Assembly: GCF_020618775.1 (NCBI RefSeq)
Contig: NZ_JAESVB010000001.1
Span: 434,001 to 498,000, forward strand
From: Acidisoma silvae
GTDB lineage: Bacteria; Pseudomonadota; Alphaproteobacteria; Acetobacterales; Acetobacteraceae
Reading direction: 5' to 3'
DNA length: 64,000 nt
Position numbers and translations under genes: made by a program. The notes beneath the pieces were generated by a model that worked only from the letters and a program-made list of their open reading frames with translations, did not search any database and had not been told where the DNA came from. Shown one piece after another: positions 61,734 to 64,000 of this stretch (position 1 is the stretch's first letter; each line of letters opens with the position of its first letter).

Positions 61734-62681
61734 ATGGGTTTCGCGACATCTGCCGTCACCAAGGCCAAGTCCATCGCGCCTTGGCAGATGGCCAAAGACA
61801 CGATCATGAGCTTTATCGGCGACAATTGCCTCAGTCGCGGTGCGGCCATCGCCTATTTCACGATCTTTTCCCTGGCCCCGATCCTGGTCGTCATCATCGC
61901 CATCGCCGGGTTCGTTTTCGGCCAGGATGCGGCGCGCGGCGTTATCTTCGACAAGCTGCACGGCATGATGGGGGCGGATGCCGCTGGATTGGTGCAGTCC
62001 ATGATCCAGAGCGCCGCCAACCGCCGCACCGGCGTCATCGCGACCGTCTTTTCCATCGTCATGCTGCTGGTGACCGCCAGCGGCGTCTTCGGAGAATTGC
62101 AGACCTCGCTGAACGTTATCTGGAAGACCGATTCCTCCGCCCATGGCACGGTCTCCGGCTTGATCAAGGCGCGCGCGCAAAGCCTGGGCCTGGTCGTGAC
62201 CTTGGGCTTTCTGCTGCTGGTGTCGCTGGCCATCACGGCGGCCATCGCCGCCGCCTGGCGGCGCATCAATCAGGTCGTGCCGGATGTCGGCTTCATGCTG
62301 CCGCTGATCAATATGGCCGTGTCCTTCGTCTTCACGACCGTGCTTTTCGCGGCCGTCTACAAAGTTCTGCCGGACAAGAAGCTGTATTGGCGGGATGTGC
62401 TGATCGGCTCGGCCTTCACCGCCGTGCTCTATACGGTCGGGAAAGCGGCTATCGCGCTCTATATCGGCGGCAGCCACGTCTCCTCCTCCTACGGGGCGGC
62501 GGGCGCGCTCGTGATCCTGCTGCTCTGGGTTTATTACTCGGCGCAGATTTTTCTGCTCGGGGCCGAATTCACGCAAGTCTATGCCAACCGCCACGGCAGT
62601 CAGGCCCAGGCACGCCGCGCCTTCGGCGCCTGGACCCAGGGCGTGCCACCCAAAACGCCCGATCAGGCCGAGCCGCGCTAG
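61734..62681 (+). CDS. YihY/BrkB family inner-membrane protein
   Basis: A 315-residue protein with six membrane helices. Family features: DNCLSRGAAIAYFTIFSLAP, LQTSLNVIWKTDSSAHGTVS, LLVSLAITAAIAA, LPLINMAVSFVFTTVLFAAV and the closing SSSYGAAGALVILLLWVYYSAQIF broken by loops. Function unknown, often associated with virulence or envelope integrity; not RNase BN despite older naming. The start ATG 61734 has AAGGA 6 nt upstream, better than the ATG two codons earlier. The last codons (QAEPR) lie inside a 15-bp tandem repeat array. Confidence 0.9.
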   Translation: MGFATSAVTKAKSIAPWQMAKDTIMSFIGDNCLSRGAAIAYFTIFSLAPILVVIIAIAGFVFGQDAARGVIFDKLHGMMGADAAGLVQSMIQSAANRRTGVIATVFSIVMLLVTASGVFGELQTSLNVIWKTDSSAHGTVSGLIKARAQSLGLVVTLGFLLLVSLAITAAIAAAWRRINQVVPDVGFMLPLINMAVSFVFTTVLFAAVYKVLPDKKLYWRDVLIGSAFTAVLYTVGKAAIALYIGGSHVSSSYGAAGALVILLLWVYYSAQIFLLGAEFTQVYANRHGSQAQARRAFGAWTQGVPPKTPDQAEPR

Positions 62682-62722
62682 GCCGGGCCGCGTCAGGCCG
62701 GGCCGCGTCAGGCCGGGCCGCG
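62663..62722. repeat. 15-bp tandem repeat, four units
   Basis: Four head-to-tail copies of TCAGGCCGGGCCGCG (first two with one or two changes) span the end of the yihY-like gene, its stop codon and 41 bp beyond. Two further units lie at 62894-62923. Confidence 0.9.
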
Positions 62723-62762
62723 CTAGAGCGTTTCGGGTTTAGGCGGACGCATTACCCATTAT

Positions 62763-62861
62763 GTCGTGCCCGGCTTTAGGCCGGGCATCTACCCCTCGTG
62801 GCGCCATGACGACGTCTGTGCGCCGTAACGGGTAGGCCCGCGGGACAAGCCCGCGGGCGAC
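62763..62861. repeat. Dispersed double-hairpin palindromic element, copy 3
   Basis: A roughly 99-bp element between convergent genes. Hairpin A is GCCCGGC-TTTAG-GCCGGGC and hairpin B is CCCGCGGG-ACAAG-CCCGCGGG. They flank a core with ATCTACCCCTCGTGGCGCC and GGGTAGGC. Hairpin B keeps the ACAAG loop but has a wholly different, still perfectly paired stem. It sits between two clusters of a 15-bp tandem repeat. Confidence 0.87.
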
Positions 62862-62893
62862 GATAGAGAGCGCTTCAGTCTTACCCCGCCGCG

Positions 62894-62923
62894 TCAGGCC
62901 GAGCCGAGTCAGGCCGGGCCGCG
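62894..62923. repeat. 15-bp tandem repeat, two further units
   Basis: Two copies of the TCAGGCCGGGCCGCG unit (the first with G-to-A changes) end exactly at the stop codon of the oxidoreductase gene. Same unit as at 62663-62722, with the double-hairpin element between the clusters. Confidence 0.85.
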
Positions 62924-64000
62924 TTAGGCGGCGCGCGTCACCGGAGAGATCCGCACCGGGACCGATTTATAGCCCGGCGTGCCGCTATGCTTATCCTGGT
63001 GCGACAGGGGGATCAGGATATTCGCTTCCGGGTAATAGGCGCCGGCTGACCCGCGCGGGATGTTATAGGCGACGATGGTCTGGTTGCGCAGCACCGCGCC
63101 GGGATAGGGGGCTTCGCCCGCTTCCGGTTCGGCTTCCACATCCACCAGATCGCCCGCCTGCAACCCCTGGGCTGCCAGGTCGTCGGCATTGAGAAAAACG
63201 ACGTCGCGGCGGCCGAAGATGCCGCGATAGCGGTCATCCAGCCCATAGATCGTCGTATTGTACTGGTCGTGGCTACGCAGCGTCGTCAGCGTCAGCACCT
63301 TCGGGTCCGTCAGGCGCGGATCTTCATAGATGCCGGGAAAGAGCCGGAATTCCGCCTTGCCCGACGGCGTCAGCCATTTCCGCTCGGTCGGCGCCAAGGG
63401 CAGGCGGAAGCCGCCCGGCTCCTTGATGCGCATGTTGTAATCCTTGAAGGCGACGGGAAACACGCCCTCGATCTTGTCCCGGATGAGGTCGTAATCGGCA
63501 ATCATGCCGTCCCAATCGATGCCGTGGCGGGTGCCGAGCACGGCCTTGGCGATGCCTGCCACGATCGCGGGTTCCGAACGCACCTCCCGCGACGGCGGCG
63601 GCAGCCGGCCAGTGGAGGCATGGACCATGGACATGCTGTCCTCGACGGTCACCGATTGCGCACCCTTGGCCTGACGGTCGAGTTCCGTCCGGCCCAGGCA
63701 GGGCAGAAGAAGGGTTTCTTTGCCCACCAGCAGATGCGAGCGGTTGGGCTTGGTCGCGATATGCACCGCCAGATCCAGCTTGCGCATGGCGGCGAAGGTC
63801 GTCAGCGGATCGGACATCGCGACGGCCAGATTGCCGCCGAGGGCGATCAGAACTTTGGAATGGCCTTCCGAAATCGCTTCGATCGATTCGACCGCGTCAT
63901 GGCCTTTGGCGACCGGCGGATCGAAACCGAAAACGCGCTTGATGCCTTCGCGCAATGCAGCAGGGGCCTTCTCGTCGATGCCGACGGTGCGGTCGCCCTG
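62924..64000 (-). CDS. FdhF/YdeP-type molybdopterin oxidoreductase (N-terminal part outside window)
   Basis: C-terminal 358 residues of a molybdenum bis-MGD enzyme of the YdeP group, annotated as formate-dehydrogenase-like alpha subunits. The frame runs unbroken to the right edge (QGDRTVGIDEKAPAALREGI), so the N-terminus is cut off. Seen: VLIALGGNLAVAMSDP and KPNRSHLLVGKETLLLPCLG of the Mo-cofactor domain III, SMSMVHASTGRLPPPSREVR, and the C-terminal dinucleotide-binding barrel with TLRSHDQYNTTIYGLDDRYR and YNIPRGSAGAYYPEANILIP. In some bacteria YdeP helps in acid resistance; the substrate is not certain. Convergent with the yihY-like gene. Confidence 0.9.
   Translation of the reverse strand, partial: QGDRTVGIDEKAPAALREGIKRVFGFDPPVAKGHDAVESIEAISEGHSKVLIALGGNLAVAMSDPLTTFAAMRKLDLAVHIATKPNRSHLLVGKETLLLPCLGRTELDRQAKGAQSVTVEDSMSMVHASTGRLPPPSREVRSEPAIVAGIAKAVLGTRHGIDWDGMIADYDLIRDKIEGVFPVAFKDYNMRIKEPGGFRLPLAPTERKWLTPSGKAEFRLFPGIYEDPRLTDPKVLTLTTLRSHDQYNTTIYGLDDRYRGIFGRRDVVFLNADDLAAQGLQAGDLVDVEAEPEAGEAPYPGAVLRNQTIVAYNIPRGSAGAYYPEANILIPLSHQDKHSGTPGYKSVPVRISPVTRAA

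Overview
The window looks like a chromosomal segment of a GC-rich alphaproteobacterium, most likely of the family Acetobacteraceae (Rhodospirillales). This rests on the high G+C coding bias, the adjacent mutS-glnD pair, the order rpmH-rnpA-yidD-yidC-engB-argB, a phosphoketolase, a stand-alone Hint-domain protein and the style of the dispersed palindromes. The genus is not determined. About 62 protein genes, one tRNA (Gln, CUG) and no rRNA, prophage, insertion sequence or CRISPR array are visible. Both ends cut through a gene: a branched-chain-amino-acid-type binding protein on the left and an FdhF/YdeP-type molybdopterin oxidoreductase on the right.

1-14 kb holds transport and central metabolism: a ClC channel with CBS domains, ribosomal L33, a lower-GC DUF817 membrane protein, KdsD, an amidase, PhzF, DoxX, a long-form ChrA, an aldehyde dehydrogenase and phosphoketolase Xfp. 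The xfp upstream region carries an FNR/FixK-like box and an inverted repeat. 14-25 kb holds an Lrp-type regulator divergent from an amino-acid binding protein (a perfect 16-bp palindrome lies between them), a PAS-PAS-GGDEF-EAL protein, a GT39-like membrane protein, a DHA2 exporter, a tiny lipoprotein, tRNA-Gln, HldE and malate synthase G. 26-33 kb is an amide/peptide catabolism block: a translationally coupled oligopeptide-type ABC operon without ATPases that ends in an amidase, then a convergent agmatinase-P1 peptidase pair. The amidase is a clear paralogue of the one at 5.4-6.9 kb.

33-50 kb holds the Hint protein, mutS-glnD, an SMP-30 lactonase, a Gly/Tyr/Pro-rich secreted protein, rpsD, pyrE, two GNAT enzymes, a glycerophosphodiesterase, citrate synthase and a sixA-CHAD pair. 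50-64 kb holds a metallo-beta-lactamase-cupin pair, an SHS-type MFS transporter, a kinase-like protein coupled to a patatin phospholipase, the rpmH-to-yidC protein-insertion cluster, engB, argB, a BetI/TetR regulator, a YihY protein and the truncated oxidoreductase.

The most notable non-coding structure is a family of double-hairpin elements (31.0, 45.8 and 62.8 kb). Their stems vary with compensatory changes while the 5-nt loops stay fixed. All three lie between convergent genes, as does a second palindrome type at 52.9 kb. One copy sits between two clusters of a 15-bp tandem repeat that runs through the end of the yihY gene and up to the stop codon of the oxidoreductase gene.
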